From Kiritimatiellaeota bacterium B1221 (GTDB lineage: Bacteria; Verrucomicrobiota; Kiritimatiellia; SS1-B-03-39; UBA6053): a DNA stretch of 64,000 bases. A model generated the notes under the pieces. It saw only the letters and a program-made list of their open reading frames with translations, was not told where the DNA came from and ran no database searches. The stretch covers positions 104,199-168,198 of the forward strand of contig JARHXX010000006.1 of assembly GCA_029269125.1 (NCBI GenBank), given 5' to 3'. A program made the translations under genes and the position numbers. Positions 9,291 through 18,497 of the stretch are shown here, in pieces. Numbering within the stretch: position 1 is the stretch's first letter; every line of letters begins with the position of its first letter.

Positions 9291-9367
9291 CATTTTTTTG
9301 ATTGCCACAGCGATTTCGATCCCGATTGCGATTCATCCGCCATCCCCGCAGGAGGGTTGAATTATTA

Positions 9368-9463
9368 AACCGCAGATGTACACCGATAGACGCGGATGAC
9401 AATATTTGCAGATTATATTTATTTTTTTGAAAAATCCGCGTGAATCGGCGTGTTTCTGCGGTT
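9368..9463. repeat. Imperfect 30-bp inverted repeat (MITE/REP-like)
   Basis: The left arm at 9368-9397 begins AACCGCAGATGTACACCGAT. The right arm at 9434-9463 reads, on the other strand, AACCGCAGAAACACGCCGAT and then CACGCGGAT. The arms pair almost throughout and flank a 36-nt AT-rich centre. Inverted repeats of this wording are, to my knowledge, common between genes in related bacteria. There is no transposase. Confidence 0.65.
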
Positions 9464-9510
9464 CAAAACCAAATAACACGAGTAAATCAACAAGCCCAAA
9501 ATGCGGAACC

Positions 9511-9640
9511 GAACGCCAACGGTGTTCCGTCTTTCAGCCCTGGGCTGGCTTGAGGAACGAAAACCTGCCCAGGGGAAACAATCATTAAAAAACCAACACT
9601 GAAGGTGTTGCGCCCTCCATCTGTTTGCCACGCCGAATAC
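9511..9640. repeat. Dispersed intergenic repeat, copy A
   Basis: Contains CAACGGTGTTCCGTCTTTCA, then GGCTTGAGGAACGAAA and CCAACACTGAAGGTGTTGCG. The same blocks in the same order occur at 35151-35260, and the first block also at 29609-29640, always in spacers. It has no gene-like features. The blocks contain short complementary stretches (for example CCCTGGGC and GCCCAGGGG). Confidence 0.65.
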
Positions 9641-9710
9641 GTCCCCCATCCGTAAATCCGCCCCGTTTATTTTTGTTCCAATCCCGATCCCGACTCCCTC
9701 CCCACCCCAC

Positions 9711-9741
9711 AAAAAAAGGATGTGCCACGCGGCACACCCTT
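9711..9741 (-). terminator. Intrinsic terminator of the coiled-coil protein gene
   Basis: Read on the minus strand, AGGGTGTGCC pairs with GGCACATCCT around a GCGT loop and is followed at once by TTTTTTT. It lies about 27 bp beyond the stop of the gene that ends at 9767 and is a textbook rho-independent signal. Confidence 0.85.
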
Positions 9742-9766
9742 TCTCACTTTAGCCGAACAGGCCTTC

Positions 9767-10723
9767 CTATTCTTTTAAAGTACGCTCCAAGGTAACTTTC
9801 TGTGCGTTCAACAGGTCAATCTGTTGCTTCAGGATCATTCCCTGCTGACGGAGTTTGTTGGTGGACATCTTGTACTGATTGATCGCTTCCGCCACATCTT
9901 TTTCCAGTTGCATGGCGTCATTTAAACTCCCGACAGACTCCGTGGGAGTGCCGCTGCCAGTCTTCAGATCCACAATATGCTCTTCCAAAAGACTGAGCAT
10001 TTCTTTTTTATACGCAATTTCATCCTCATACTGGGTGGCCAACTCGGTGCCTGCCGCACGTTTCTGTTCCGCCTCCATATACCCAATTTCATTGTTCAGG
10101 TTAAACTTCACCCGGTCCAGGTTTTCAAACAACTCTTTACGGGTTTGATCCGCATTCTGCTGTTGTTTGTTGTCACGTTTATACTCTTGAGAAACCCGGC
10201 GTTTCACCTTCACTTCGTCATTATATGAGCTTTTCACATAATTTTCATACTTCGGAACACTCTGATGTTGGTGAAGAGAGTCAGCCATCTTCATAATGGC
10301 GACCACCCGCTCATTCATCATCTCTTCGGTCAAATCAATCTGCGCCTGTTGACTGGAACCTTCCTTATAGTCTTCCGGCAACCTTGCCAAATCCTGCATG
10401 GCCGCCCGCCGCTGGTTCTGCAAATTTTTAATGCTGGTCTGCAAATCACTCATGATCATCTTCTTCAACCGCGCCACCCGGGTTTTGGAATCACTGCTGT
10501 CCTCCAGTTTTGAAACATATTCCACAACCTTCAACATGGAGGCCTCGGTTTCTTCATGCGCTTTTAAAAATGCCGTCTGCATACTTTGCACCCGCTGCTC
10601 CTGGTCAGCGATAATCGCCTCCATGTCCTCACGGCTGTATTGCGGGGCTTCCGTCTCTGCTTGCACCATCTGCATCGAAACCATGGCGGCGCCCACGAAA
10701 ATCAAGGTTTTAAAATTTTTCAT
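9767..10723 (-). CDS. Secreted coiled-coil protein of unknown function
   Basis: A 318-residue protein with a clear signal peptide (MKNFKTLIFVGAAMVSMQMVQA). The mature chain is almost entirely helical and charged, with heptad-like patterns, many Gln/Glu/Lys and no Cys. A less helical linker, KTGSGTPTESVGS, occurs near residue 256. It was not recognised as a named family. Its composition suggests a periplasmic structural or scaffolding protein. It stands alone, with its own terminator downstream and a divergent rpmE promoter upstream. The start is fixed by the signal peptide. Confidence 0.75.
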   Translation of the reverse strand: MKNFKTLIFVGAAMVSMQMVQAETEAPQYSREDMEAIIADQEQRVQSMQTAFLKAHEETEASMLKVVEYVSKLEDSSDSKTRVARLKKMIMSDLQTSIKNLQNQRRAAMQDLARLPEDYKEGSSQQAQIDLTEEMMNERVVAIMKMADSLHQHQSVPKYENYVKSSYNDEVKVKRRVSQEYKRDNKQQQNADQTRKELFENLDRVKFNLNNEIGYMEAEQKRAAGTELATQYEDEIAYKKEMLSLLEEHIVDLKTGSGTPTESVGSLNDAMQLEKDVAEAINQYKMSTNKLRQQGMILKQQIDLLNAQKVTLERTLKE

Positions 10724-10889
10724 AAAGTCTCCGGGTTAAAAAAGAACTCTCACGAAAATTTATGCAAAAAGTCCAGCTAGAAACATCAGAAGAGCGTTAA
10801 TATTTCTGCATTTCCTGCCTAAAATCCCCCTAATCCAGACGAAAAATCCCCCTCTCACCCTTCATTTCCTCAAATTCCCATCTTTCCGC

Positions 10890-10918
10890 TTGCCATCCAC
10901 CGGAAAAGCCCCTATATA
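10890..10918 (+). promoter_or_regulatory. Sigma-70-type promoter of rpmE
   Basis: TTGCCA (10890-10895) and TATATA (10913-10918) are separated by exactly 17 bp and lie about 37 bp before the rpmE start. Both hexamers are close to consensus. This is the best promoter seen in the window together with that of sdhC. Confidence 0.7.
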
Positions 10919-10954
10919 ACCCAGCTCTCTCAAAAATTTTCCGAGGAATTCATC

Positions 10955-11158
10955 ATGAAAGCCAGTATCCATCCCGAATATGTCGATTCAAAAATTCATT
11001 GCGCCTGCGGTGCGGTTCACGAAACCCGCTCCACCCGCAAAGAAATGCACGTCAACACCTGCGGCACCTGCCATCCTTTCTATACCGGTAACTCCAAGCT
11101 GATCGATACCGAAGGTCGCGTAGACCGTTTCAATAAGAAATACGGCCGCCGTCGCTAA
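10955..11158 (+). CDS. rpmE: 50S ribosomal protein L31 (zinc-binding form)
   Basis: A component of the large ribosomal subunit at the central protuberance. The 67-residue protein begins MKASIHPEYVDSKIHCACG and has the four zinc ligands of the C+ form (Cys16, Cys18, Cys36, Cys39), followed by HPFYTGNSKLIDTEGRVDRF, typical for L31. It is preceded by a good promoter, and a Shine-Dalgarno-like GAGGAA lies upstream of the ATG. prfA and prmC follow in the same direction, the usual arrangement in many bacteria. Confidence 0.96.
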   Translation: MKASIHPEYVDSKIHCACGAVHETRSTRKEMHVNTCGTCHPFYTGNSKLIDTEGRVDRFNKKYGRRR

Positions 11159-11283
11159 GATTGCGCTATCTCAACCGGGCCGTCTCCGCCTTCGCAGGCA
11201 GATGACGGCTTGTTTTGTATACACGATTCGCAGGCATCATTCCTCCTCCCACCGCCATCATTCCTCCCCATTCGTAATCCAAC

Positions 11284-12384
11284 ATGATTGATGCTGCCTA
11301 CCTTAAAAAACTGAATGACCGGCTCCACGAGCTGGAAAATCAGATGGGCACCCCGGAGATCGCCACCGATCAGACCCGCATGCGCGGCATCCTCACCGAA
11401 CACAAGCACACCAAAACCCTCCGCGATTTAGGACAGGTCTACGTGGATCTGCAGCAGCAAATCGCCGAAACCCGGGAAATGCTTGAGGATGCGGAACTCG
11501 ACGAAGAAATGAAGGAAATGGCGGGCCTGGAACTCGAATCCCTCGAGAACCAATTGCCCGAATCTGAAAAAAAACTTAAAGTCGCCCTGCTCACTCCCGA
11601 TCCCCGCGACGACCGGGGCATCATCCTCGAAATTCGGGCCGGCACCGGCGGAGACGAAGCCGCCATTTTTGCCGGCGACCTTTTCCGGATGTACCAACGC
11701 TACGCCGAAAGCCGGAACTGGGAATGCAAAATTCTTGACGCCTCCGTATCCGAATTGGGCGGCTACAAAGAAATCATTGCCGCCATTCAAGGCGAAGAAA
11801 TCTTCAAACAGTTGAAGTACGAAAGCGGCGTCCACCGCGTGCAGCGCGTCCCCGCCACCGAAACCCAGGGACGGGTCCACACCTCCGCCGCCACCGTCGC
11901 CGTACTGCCGGAAGCCGTCGAAGTTGACGATGTGACCATCCCCGCCGAAGAAATCCGCTGCGATGTCTTCCGCGCCTCCGGACCCGGCGGACAATCCGTC
12001 AACACCACCGACTCCGCCATCCGCCTCACCCACATTCCCACCGGACTGGTGGTGCAGTGCCAGGATGAAAAATCCCAACACCGCAACCGCGAAAAGGCCA
12101 TGAAAGTTCTTCAGGCCCGCCTGCTGGACAAACGCCGCCAGGAAGAAGACGCCAAACGCGCCGGGGACCGCAAAAGCATGATCGGCACCGGCGACCGGAG
12201 CGAACGCATCCGCACCTACAACTTTCCTCAAAATCGCCTCACCGACCACCGGATCGGCCTCACCCTCTACGCCCTGGCCTCCATTATGGAAGGCGATTTG
12301 GACCAACTGATCGATCCCCTCTTCGAACACGATATCGACGAGCAGTTACAGACCCAGTTGAATCAGGATCAGGTAAGCAACTGA
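11284..12384 (+). CDS. prfA: Peptide chain release factor 1
   Basis: Recognises UAA and UAG in the ribosomal A site and triggers peptide release. The catalytic GGQ is at residues 235-237 within [16 protein letters not shown]. The upstream block [20 protein letters not shown] is the RF1 form, and no RF2-type programmed frameshift is present. The 366-residue length fits RF1. The GGQ Gln is normally methylated by PrmC, whose gene follows after 16 bp. Confidence 0.96.
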   Translation: MIDAAYLKKLNDRLHELENQMGTPEIATDQTRMRGILTEHKHTKTLRDLGQVYVDLQQQIAETREMLEDAELDEEMKEMAGLELESLENQLPESEKKLKVALLTPDPRDDRGIILEIRAGTGGDEAAIFAGDLFRMYQRYAESRNWECKILDASVSELGGYKEIIAAIQGEEIFKQLKYESGVHRVQRVPATETQGRVHTSAATVAVLPEAVEVDDVTIPAEEIRCDVFRASGPGGQSVNTTDSAIRLTHIPTGLVVQCQDEKSQHRNREKAMKVLQARLLDKRRQEEDAKRAGDRKSMIGTGDRSERIRTYNFPQNRLTDHRIGLTLYALASIMEGDLDQLIDPLFEHDIDEQLQTQLNQDQVSN

Positions 12385-12400
12385 CCGGAAGCGCAGAAAA

Positions 12401-13207
12401 TTGAAAACCTGGGCCCAACTCTTTTCGGATCACCCTGAAGTGCCCCCGGACCTCTTTCACTGGTGGCTCTCCGACTTCCTCGACCACTCCCTCATCCATC
12501 TGCCGCTGCAGGACGTTCCCGACCAACAGGCCCAACAGGCCTTTCAGCGCGCCGCCAAGCGACTTACGCAGGGTGAACCCGTCCAATACGTCTGTGGACG
12601 CGCCCCCTTCCGTGACCTCGACCTCAAAGTCGACAACCGCGTCCTCATTCCCCGCCCCGAAACCGAACAACTGGTACAAATCGCTCTCGACCGGTATATC
12701 CAACCCGGCGACCGCGTTCTCGATGTGGGCACCGGCAGCGGTTGCATCGCTCTCAGCATCAAAAAAGCCCGCCCCGACTGTCAGGTCGAAGGCCGCGACA
12801 TCTCCGAAGACGCCCTGACCCTCGCCCGTGAAAACGCCGCGCTTTTAAACCTGGACGTCCCCTTCAAACAGGCCCATCTGCTGACCGGAGAGCCTTTCCG
12901 AAGTTCGGAAATCATTCTGGCAAATCTTCCGTACATCGGAGAACGCGAAAAACCGGAATTACCTGACAACGTGATCCATTTTGAACCTCATCTCGCATTA
13001 TTTTCAGGTCCGGACGGCTCCGATTTGATTTTGCAACTGTTGGTGCAAGCCCGGAAGGTACTCACCCCGGAGGGAACGCTGCTGCTGGAAACCGGTGAAC
13101 GCCAAGGCGACATCTGGAAACAGGCCGCCCAGGATTTAGGCTGGAAGGTTGAAGGCCGTTGCGACTTGGCCGGACGGGAACGCTTCTGGATATTCCACTT
13201 GGCCTAA
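12401..13207 (+). CDS. prmC: Release factor glutamine methyltransferase PrmC (HemK)
   Basis: SAM-dependent N5-glutamine methyltransferase that modifies the GGQ motif of release factors. The SAM-binding loop DVGTGSGCIALS lies at about 108-119, and RVLIPRPETEQLV, a strong PrmC marker, precedes it. The active-site motif usually written NPPY is NLPY here (about residue 176), a variant that keeps the Asn, second Pro and Tyr. Translation probably starts at TTG (12401), since no ATG is available before the N-terminal helical domain. It is coupled to prfA. Confidence 0.92.
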   Translation: MKTWAQLFSDHPEVPPDLFHWWLSDFLDHSLIHLPLQDVPDQQAQQAFQRAAKRLTQGEPVQYVCGRAPFRDLDLKVDNRVLIPRPETEQLVQIALDRYIQPGDRVLDVGTGSGCIALSIKKARPDCQVEGRDISEDALTLARENAALLNLDVPFKQAHLLTGEPFRSSEIILANLPYIGEREKPELPDNVIHFEPHLALFSGPDGSDLILQLLVQARKVLTPEGTLLLETGERQGDIWKQAAQDLGWKVEGRCDLAGRERFWIFHLA

Positions 13208-13216
13208 ACCCATCCT

Positions 13217-13499
13217 TCAAGAAGCAGACTGCATCAGTTTCAAAGCCGCATCCGCATCCCGTTCTCCCTGCATCCAAATAAACGTCCCCCCCGAAATTTC
13301 CTCCTCTTCAACCGCCTTCTGCTCTTTTCCCATGAACCGGCGGTAGAGATCTCCACTTTCTTCTCCCGCTTCCGGCTGGGTCCACCGCAGAATTTCCTCT
13401 CCCCCTTTGCGCACCCTTCACCACGATGACCTTGTCGGTAAACAGCGGACGACAGACCATAACCCAGACAAAGATATAGAGAGCAAATAAAGATTTCAT
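13217..13499 (-). pseudogene. Small secreted or membrane-anchored protein split by a one-base frameshift
   Basis: One frame from ATG at 13499 gives a hydrophobic leader (MKSLFALYIFVWVMVCRPLF) and then TDKVIVVKG before losing protein character. The next frame continues with RKGGEEILRWTQPEAGEESG and runs to a stop at 13217. Removing one G from the GGG at 13412-13418 (AAGGGTGCG on the minus strand) joins them into a plausible 93-residue protein. Neither half makes sense alone. The product is unrecognised. It is convergent with prmC. Confidence 0.55.
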
Positions 13500-13608
13500 A
13501 GGTCTCAGGATTAAGAGGGAATTTCAGGATCTAAAACATTTCATTTTGTTTATTCATGGACCGGGACTAACGCTAGAAACTCGCTTCTAAATCTGTTAGG
13601 TCTTGCAG

Positions 13609-15393
13609 ATGCAACCACCCGGAACCAACAAAATACGCGTAGGAATGCTACTTGGCATGTTCCTATGCCTTCATTTTGCCGAAGCACAGGTAACCGAGAA
13701 GGTGGATGTGCCCTACGAAATAAAATGGAAAGGCATCGAAAAACATGCCCAGCGGGTGGTGCTGAAAAGTGCATCGCGCATCGAATCTTTACAGGACACC
13801 CCTCCGCCCTCGATCCCCTTGCTCCAAAAACGCGTGGACGACGACCTCACCCGCCTCACCCTGCTGATGCAGGCAAATGGATATTACCTCGCCAGCATGG
13901 ATGCGGCCATAGATAAATCCACCACCCCCATCACGGTCACCCTGATCTGTAAACCGGGACGCCTGTTCACCATCGGAAACCAAACCTTTCACTACGTCGG
14001 CAACCACGCCCCCGAAAAACCGTGGACCCCTTATCTGAAATCCACCGACCCCGCCTCCACCCGCGCCATCGAAGAATCGGAAGCACGCATGCTCCGGCAC
14101 TTCAAAAACAACGGACATCCCTTCCCCCGTATCCTCTCGAAAGATTATGTGCTGGATGAAGAAAAAACCAACATGGATATCCATTATGAAATTGATCCCG
14201 GACGTCCCATGCGCATGGGCCACCTCCAGATCGCGGGACTCAGCGCGGTGCATGAAAAAGCCATTCTGCGGCAAGTGAGCTGGCAATTGGGCGACCGCTA
14301 TGATCTGCGGCAAGTCGAGTCCTTCGAAAAAGATCTCATTCTCACCGGCCTGTTTTCAAAAGTCGAACTTAGCCCCCTCGTTTCTAAAGAGCTCCCAAAC
14401 CAAATTGATTTTACTCTGACGGTCACCGAACGCTATTTCCGCACCCTGAGCTTTGGAGTGAATTACCGGAGTGATGTCGGCTGGGGAGCAAAAAGTTCCT
14501 GGGAGCATCGGAATATTTTTGGATACGGAGAACGCTTCAAACTGGATCTCACCGTGTCGGAAGATGAAAGCATCGCGGCAGCAGCCATCCGCAAACCCGG
14601 TTTTCAGATTCAAAACCAAAGCCTGCTCCTCGGCGCCACCGCATCTGAGGAAACCCCCGATGCATACACCAGTCTAAGCTTCGAAAGTTATGTGGGACTG
14701 GAAAGAACCTACACCCGCAAATTCTCGACCCAAATAGGGCTGGCCTACAAATATTCAACCGTGGAACAAATCGGGGAAGAGGAAATTTATGGTTTACTCT
14801 CCCTTCCTTTACAAAGTCATTGGGACAGCACCCGGAACGACCTCAACCCTTTGACCGGACATCGGCTCACAGCACAGGTCGTCCCTTACACCGACCTGCT
14901 AAATGATGATCTGAATTTTGGACGGCTGCAGCTCATCGGCAGCCGGTACCTCACCATTCGCTCACGCCCCCAACTCGTGCTGGCCGGACGCGCAACTCTA
15001 GGATCCTTGGTCGGGGCCGACAGCGGAGACATCCCAGCGGACGAGCGTTTTTATGCCGGCGGAGGCGGTTCCGTGCGTGGCTTCACCTATCAGTCGATCG
15101 GGCCCCGGGAAGAAGGCGAAATCGTGGGGGGCACCTCGCTCATGGAACTCTCCCTCGAATTGCGCGCGCGGCTGACCGAGACCTGGGGCTTCGCCACCTT
15201 TGTCGATGGCGGCATGGTCACATCGGAAGATTCCCCCTTTTCAGATGAACCCATCCAGTGGGGCTCCGGGGTGGGACTTAGAATTTTCACCGGACTGGGA
15301 CCTTTACGCCTGGACCTCGCATACCCTCTCAATCCCAATGACGACCAAGAAAGCCGTTTGCAGTTTTACATTAGTCTGGGACAATCATTCTGA
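13609..15393 (+). CDS. tamA: TamA/BamA-like outer-membrane beta-barrel protein
   Basis: An Omp85-superfamily protein for inserting outer-membrane proteins. A signal peptide (VGMLLGMFLCLHFAEAQ) is followed by POTRA-like repeats to about residue 270 and a 16-strand barrel with the Omp85 signature YAGGGGSVRGF near residue 485. It ends in Phe (YISLGQSF), the usual C-terminal barrel signal. I chose the ATG at 13609; a TTG two codons upstream is possible. The stop shares one base with the next gene (TGATG), which encodes a TamB-like protein, so the pair is probably a TAM-type complex. Confidence 0.85.
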   Translation: MQPPGTNKIRVGMLLGMFLCLHFAEAQVTEKVDVPYEIKWKGIEKHAQRVVLKSASRIESLQDTPPPSIPLLQKRVDDDLTRLTLLMQANGYYLASMDAAIDKSTTPITVTLICKPGRLFTIGNQTFHYVGNHAPEKPWTPYLKSTDPASTRAIEESEARMLRHFKNNGHPFPRILSKDYVLDEEKTNMDIHYEIDPGRPMRMGHLQIAGLSAVHEKAILRQVSWQLGDRYDLRQVESFEKDLILTGLFSKVELSPLVSKELPNQIDFTLTVTERYFRTLSFGVNYRSDVGWGAKSSWEHRNIFGYGERFKLDLTVSEDESIAAAAIRKPGFQIQNQSLLLGATASEETPDAYTSLSFESYVGLERTYTRKFSTQIGLAYKYSTVEQIGEEEIYGLLSLPLQSHWDSTRNDLNPLTGHRLTAQVVPYTDLLNDDLNFGRLQLIGSRYLTIRSRPQLVLAGRATLGSLVGADSGDIPADERFYAGGGGSVRGFTYQSIGPREEGEIVGGTSLMELSLELRARLTETWGFATFVDGGMVTSEDSPFSDEPIQWGSGVGLRIFTGLGPLRLDLAYPLNPNDDQESRLQFYISLGQSF

Positions 15394-18300
15394 TGACTCG
15401 GCAAAAAAAACATTCCCGATGGAAACGCTTGCGCAGATTTTTACTGGGCCTTGTGACGCTATTCCTTTTTCTCCTGCTCTCCCTCTACCCCCCCCCCGTT
15501 CAAGATCTCATCGCCAGTAAACTTTCCCGTCTGCTAAGCCGGGAAGGACAACAAATTGAACTGGAGGGACTGCACTGCCATTGGCCTTTTCAGTTGCGGC
15601 TCGGATCTCTTACTGTGAGCGATGAAACCCACAAGTGGCTGATCGCAAAAGATCTTCGGGTGAACTGGAAATATCAATCCGGCACCTTCACCTTCACCAC
15701 CGCCCGTATAGAAGAAATCAACATTGCCGAACGCCCTGCTTTTGCAAAATCTTCTTCGGATAAAACGGCAAACACCCCTTCCCCGTTGAAATGGGGTATC
15801 GAACTGCCCCACATCGAAATTAACCGTCTTCAAATCGGCGAATGGGCCGGCGGAAAAAAAATTGATGCCAAGCTAAGCGGCGCTTTTTCATTTCCCGCAA
15901 ATCAACAAATGATATCCGCGAACGCCCAACTCGCAATCGACAACAGCACCCTCAGCTTACAATCCACTTACCACCTCGGCGATTCAAAATTATCCGCCGA
16001 CCTGAACCTCAGCCTCTCCCCCGGCGCCATCCTTTCCGCCAGGATCGGACATCAGGAAAACCAACTGACGGTTTCCGTGAATGCCGACACCCCGGATGCA
16101 CGTCAGACACTCAAAGAGATAGAGCAATGGATAGCGGAACACACCACGACCGCCACATCCCTCCACAAAATTCTGACCCCAAAAGATGCCGAACCCTTTC
16201 CGCTTCAGGCAAGCCTGCAGATAGAATCCGAAGCGGGCGTATTCTCCGGCAGCAGCCACTTAAAATTTGAAGGCGGCGAACTTCATAGCCCCTTCACTTT
16301 TGAAACCAAAAGTCAAAGTCTCCATTTGCAGGCGGAAACCGACATAGACGATCTCAGCAAACTGGGTTCCTTTATCGGTCAACCGCTCAGCGGAAAAATG
16401 CAGTCAGACCTTTCACTGGTTTTTCAACAGGGGCTTCAGGATTTGTCAGCCAGCCTGAGCGGACAACAACTGGTCTACCGGAAAATGCCGCTGGGAAGCA
16501 TCGACGCAAACATAGAGCCCGATCTGCATGGCTGGCAGGGAGCGATAGAACTCCAACGCGGAGATGAGGGCAGCAGACAATCCGCAGAACTTCAACTTCA
16601 ATACCTGCCCGATGCAAACGGCGGAACCCTCACCGCACACAAACTCAGTCTGCAGACCCCCACTCTTCACTTCCTCAACCACGAACCTTTGGTACTTATC
16701 CGCAAAGGAAATCAGTTCGAAATCCCCCTTCGCCGCGTAAATTTGAACGGCCACCCCTTCACCCTCAGCGCAAGTGGGGACCCGCATATGATAGATGTCG
16801 AAATTGATATTCCTAAAATCGACAGCGCAAAACTTCCCAGCCTTGAGCAACTTTCCCTCCACGGATTTTTAGAAGCAAACTTCAGCGTGAAGGGAACCTG
16901 GGCCCGCCCGGAAGCAAAAGCAAAAATTGAATTTGCAGATCTTCAACTGATGCTGGGAGAATACGACGCAGACATTCGGATGAATGGCATCTTCAACGGG
17001 ACCTGGAATCAGCAAGGACTTTCCATCGACGCTCAAGTCATCGATAACCATCAAACCCAAATTCAGCTCACCGCCAGCTCACCTGAACCGTGGAGCCTCA
17101 AACCCTTCACCATTCCCGATCAACACGCCGACTTCGCGGCCAACGCAACCGGAAGCATAGATCTGGCCCTGCTCAACCGTTTAAACCGAATCCCCAACCA
17201 CCGGCTTTACGGACAACTCACCGGTAAAGTCGACTACACTCAATCCAAAGGAACCCCCCGCTTAAATGGGAGTCTGGATTTAAATAAAGGAGCAGTGGAA
17301 AACTATCAATTGGGCACCCGCCTGCAGGATCTCACCTTCCAGGTGCAAATGCACGACCGCGAAATTGAACTCAACCACGGCAGTGCAAAGACTCCGGGAA
17401 AAGGAACCCTTTCCGCGAAAGGGAAATGGGAGCTCGGCCCTTTTCCCGGTGATGGGGAACTGGTCGTCACCTTGAGCAAAGCTCGCCTGCTGCATTTAGA
17501 CCCCATCCTTGCCGCCCTCTCCGGAAAAGTATCGCTCAGCGGAACATCCGGGCAGACCCTGAAGCTGGGTGGAAATTTAAAACTGGAAGAAACCACCTTT
17601 TATATGGATCGGCTCCCCAAGTCTCTCCCCAAACCTTTACCCTATCGAAGCAAATCAAACCGCTCGGAACCTGCCGGTAAACATGAGCCCCCGAAGACCA
17701 CCAAAGCGCCGGCGAAAAAATCACGCATCACCGGAGAGATTCATTTGGATATCCCCGGCCAGCTTAACGTGGAAGGAAAGAACATTCACTCCAACTGGGA
17801 AGGGGAATTCAAAATCTCTCTGCAGGAGGGGGACACGTATTTGATCGGAGAACTCTCGCCGCGGCGGGGAACCATCACCTTTTTCGGACGCGCATTCCGC
17901 TTTTCCACCGGCACCGTGCATTTTAATGAAACCGTGAACAGCACACCGATTTTGGATGTGGAGGCCGAATACCATCGGGACGACATGGATGCCACCCTCA
18001 GAATAACCGGCCGGGCAGACAACCCCCGCTTTCAACTTCAATCTTCCCCTCCTTACCCCGAAGATGAAATCCTCTCCCGCATTTTGTTTGGAAAGGATAT
18101 GTCCACCATCACCGGCCTCCAGGCACTCGAAGTCGGCCTCGCACTCAAAAGCATGATGGACAGTGATGGAAACAGTTTGGATCTCATGGGCAAAGCACGG
18201 GATATTTTACACGTCGACCAATTAGAACTTCGCGAAAGTGGCGACGTCGACGGCTCCGCCGAATTGGTTGCCGGACGCCAAATCAACAACCGCCTCTACC

Positions 18301-18440
18301 TCGAATTTAATCAAAGCCTCAAGGAATCCGGCAGCAGCATCATCCTCGAATACGAAATAAAACGCAACCTCTCCATCAGCACCGAAACCGGCACCCACAC
18401 CCTGCCCGGCATCGGCGTCAACTGGAAGAAGGATTATTAG
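15393..18440 (+). CDS. tamB: TamB-like translocation/assembly protein (DUF490)
   Basis: A long envelope-spanning protein of the TamB/AsmA-like group. It has one N-terminal transmembrane anchor (FLLGLVTLFLFLLLSLY), a very long repetitive beta-rich central part and a C-terminal DUF490-type domain. That domain includes RRGTITFFGRAFRFSTGTVHF, FQLQSSPPYPEDEILSRILFG (a highly conserved TamB stretch) and a final barrel-like segment. At 1015 residues it is within the family range. Its start overlaps the tamA stop. In known systems TamB works with TamA in outer-membrane protein assembly and lipid transport; here this is inferred from homology and synteny. Confidence 0.87.
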   Translation: MTRQKKHSRWKRLRRFLLGLVTLFLFLLLSLYPPPVQDLIASKLSRLLSREGQQIELEGLHCHWPFQLRLGSLTVSDETHKWLIAKDLRVNWKYQSGTFTFTTARIEEINIAERPAFAKSSSDKTANTPSPLKWGIELPHIEINRLQIGEWAGGKKIDAKLSGAFSFPANQQMISANAQLAIDNSTLSLQSTYHLGDSKLSADLNLSLSPGAILSARIGHQENQLTVSVNADTPDARQTLKEIEQWIAEHTTTATSLHKILTPKDAEPFPLQASLQIESEAGVFSGSSHLKFEGGELHSPFTFETKSQSLHLQAETDIDDLSKLGSFIGQPLSGKMQSDLSLVFQQGLQDLSASLSGQQLVYRKMPLGSIDANIEPDLHGWQGAIELQRGDEGSRQSAELQLQYLPDANGGTLTAHKLSLQTPTLHFLNHEPLVLIRKGNQFEIPLRRVNLNGHPFTLSASGDPHMIDVEIDIPKIDSAKLPSLEQLSLHGFLEANFSVKGTWARPEAKAKIEFADLQLMLGEYDADIRMNGIFNGTWNQQGLSIDAQVIDNHQTQIQLTASSPEPWSLKPFTIPDQHADFAANATGSIDLALLNRLNRIPNHRLYGQLTGKVDYTQSKGTPRLNGSLDLNKGAVENYQLGTRLQDLTFQVQMHDREIELNHGSAKTPGKGTLSAKGKWELGPFPGDGELVVTLSKARLLHLDPILAALSGKVSLSGTSGQTLKLGGNLKLEETTFYMDRLPKSLPKPLPYRSKSNRSEPAGKHEPPKTTKAPAKKSRITGEIHLDIPGQLNVEGKNIHSNWEGEFKISLQEGDTYLIGELSPRRGTITFFGRAFRFSTGTVHFNETVNSTPILDVEAEYHRDDMDATLRITGRADNPRFQLQSSPPYPEDEILSRILFGKDMSTITGLQALEVGLALKSMMDSDGNSLDLMGKARDILHVDQLELRESGDVDGSAELVAGRQINNRLYLEFNQSLKESGSSIILEYEIKRNLSISTETGTHTLPGIGVNWKKDY

Positions 18441-18497
18441 AGAGACCGGGGAAACCGAATCGAAATACGAAAAACAATTCGTGCCTCCTGTTCAGCA

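Larger units (their letters stand above)
9081..9766. other. Repeat-rich intergenic region
   Basis: No convincing gene is seen between the phosphate transporter and the coiled-coil protein gene. The spacer contains, in order, a strong hairpin, a 69-bp tandem duplication, a long imperfect inverted repeat, a copy of a dispersed repeat shared with two other spacers in this window, and the terminator of the coiled-coil protein gene. Short reading frames here follow the repeats and have no start-site or family support. Confidence 0.7.

Noticed and set aside
11428..12330. 300-codon minus-strand frame opposite prfA
   Set aside because: Phe/Gly/Asp-rich translation without family features; prfA on the other strand is certain.
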